This document shows, piece after piece, positions 63,280-64,000 of a DNA stretch of 64,000 bases. How positions within the stretch are numbered: position 1 is the stretch's first letter; each line of letters begins with the position of its first letter. The DNA comes from Ambrosia x helenae (Eukaryota > Streptophyta > Magnoliopsida > Asterales > Asteraceae), in assembly GCA_030844895.1 (NCBI GenBank), contig CM061231.1, forward strand, positions 133,023,023 through 133,087,022, given 5' to 3'. Made by a program: the position numbers and the translations under genes. The notes under the pieces were generated by a model that did no database searches, had not been told where the DNA came from, and saw only the letters and a list, made by a program, of their open reading frames with translations.

Positions 63280-64000
63280 TGAGAATTCGTTTTAGGATCG
63301 TAATCAAGAAACGTGATCTCACGAATATCAACCGTAGGGTGCGGAATCCCCAACGATCGTGCAAAATGATTCAGAAATAAACGATAAAGATCGTGATGAA
63401 AACAGATAACGAATCACCGAGCAATTTCCATATCTTTAATCTTTGTATTAGATCAAATCAAGATGTTTACAAATGAAATCTTAGACCTAATACAGAGAAA
63501 AACACACATACACACTCTAGGGAAAGGCTCAAATGATAACTCCTATTCAAATAATAAACTTTTCCCTATTTATATAGCCTCCACCTTCGCCCCTTTTGTA
63601 TGGTCGAAGGTGGTGTTCATTCGACCCTTTAAGGGTTCGAATGAAGCCTTCTTCCTCATTCAATTTACATTCGACCAGACAAACTACATTCGACCATCCG
63701 ACAGGTCGAATGTATCTTCAAGCTAACGTCTTGGTCGTTTTTCTGATTATCTGAACCTTCGACATTCAGTACTGGATCACTAGCTGGGGACATACATGAA
63801 TAATGCACTTACAATCTCCCCCTTGGACCTAGTTAGTGATGTACCAAATCAGAAAGCTATCAATTCTTCAAGTCTTGCAATCATCATCTTGAACGAATTG
63901 AAAACTTTCCATTTTCATGCACGTTTGTGTCGAAGTTCTTGTCTATCTCTGCAATAAGCTTTGAAATCTCAGACAGACTCAAGAAATCTTGGCTTTATCA
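63280..64000 (-). mobile_element. Copia-3: 3' LTR and start of body, continues past right edge
   Basis: LTR 63280-63813 (plus-strand TGAGAATTCG to TGCACTTACA, 534 bp), then a polypurine tract (minus-strand CCAAGGGGGAGAT, 63814-63826), so the element is on the minus strand and its body lies to the right. The remaining 63827-64000 is AT-rich with no clear frame. The PPT style resembles Copia-2. Target duplication cannot be checked; the preceding 5 bp are AATAT. Confidence 0.75.
63565..63720 (-). promoter_or_regulatory. Copia-3 LTR promoter: seven TTCGNCC motifs + TATA
   Basis: Seven GGTCGAA/TTCGACC/TTCGCCC copies or close variants (63720 to 63584) stop a few bp before a TATA box, GGCTATATAAATAGGG on the minus strand (63565-63580). 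Same layout as in Copia-2. Confidence 0.6.

Overview
This is a gene-poor, repeat-packed stretch of a flowering-plant nuclear genome. The LTR-retrotransposon families (a SIRE-like Copia, a Tekay/Del-like Gypsy), a plant L1-type LINE, CACTA, hAT and Helitron ends, and initiator-Met primer sites support this. The style of several of these families suggests a eudicot, perhaps Asteraceae; that is inference. I see no intact host gene, no rRNA or tRNA gene and no CRISPR array.

Left part, 1-20.5 kb. A minus-strand LINE (1-3963) runs off the left edge and sits against the right portion of a CACTA transposon that ends at 7110. The CACTA part carries what looks like a captured first exon of a GDSL esterase/lipase gene. 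A 4.5-kb non-autonomous hAT-like element (10240-14760, 8-bp TSD) holds a Gypsy solo LTR (10474-12186, 5-bp TSD) and a Helitron 3' end. A second, reverse-oriented solo LTR (15351-18283), a Helitron-like 5' end (18501) and a 639-bp hAT MITE (19840-20478, 8-bp TSD) follow.

Right part, 20.7-63.3 kb, is a nest of LTR elements. The outermost is a plus-strand Copia (Copia-1: LTR 20682-21392; gag/pol 61396-63279). Two elements sit in its leader: a minus-strand SIRE-like Copia (Copia-2, 21479-53012, TSD TTTTT, 515-bp LTRs with two differences) and a decayed Tekay-like Gypsy (53110-60331, TSD TTTGT). Copia-2 carries a large extra coding region in the env position (22007-25644) and is itself interrupted by two adjacent non-coding LTR elements, NC-1 (26036-34474) and NC-2 (34478-42351). 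A third Copia LTR (63280-63813) cuts off Copia-1 pol; its body lies beyond the right edge.

The most striking pattern is regulatory. Arrays of a short degenerate motif, TTCGNCC/GGNCGAA, lie directly upstream of the TATA box in LTRs of different elements (Gypsy solo LTR, Copia-2, Copia-3). The same array with its own TATA box lies inside Copia-2 upstream of the extra gene. Independently, the GC palindrome GAGCGGCCGCTC recurs in the LTRs of the Tekay element, NC-1 and NC-2. NC-1 and NC-2 have different LTRs but share a conserved palindrome and palindromic tandem repeats in their non-coding interiors, as expected for RNAs mobilised in trans.
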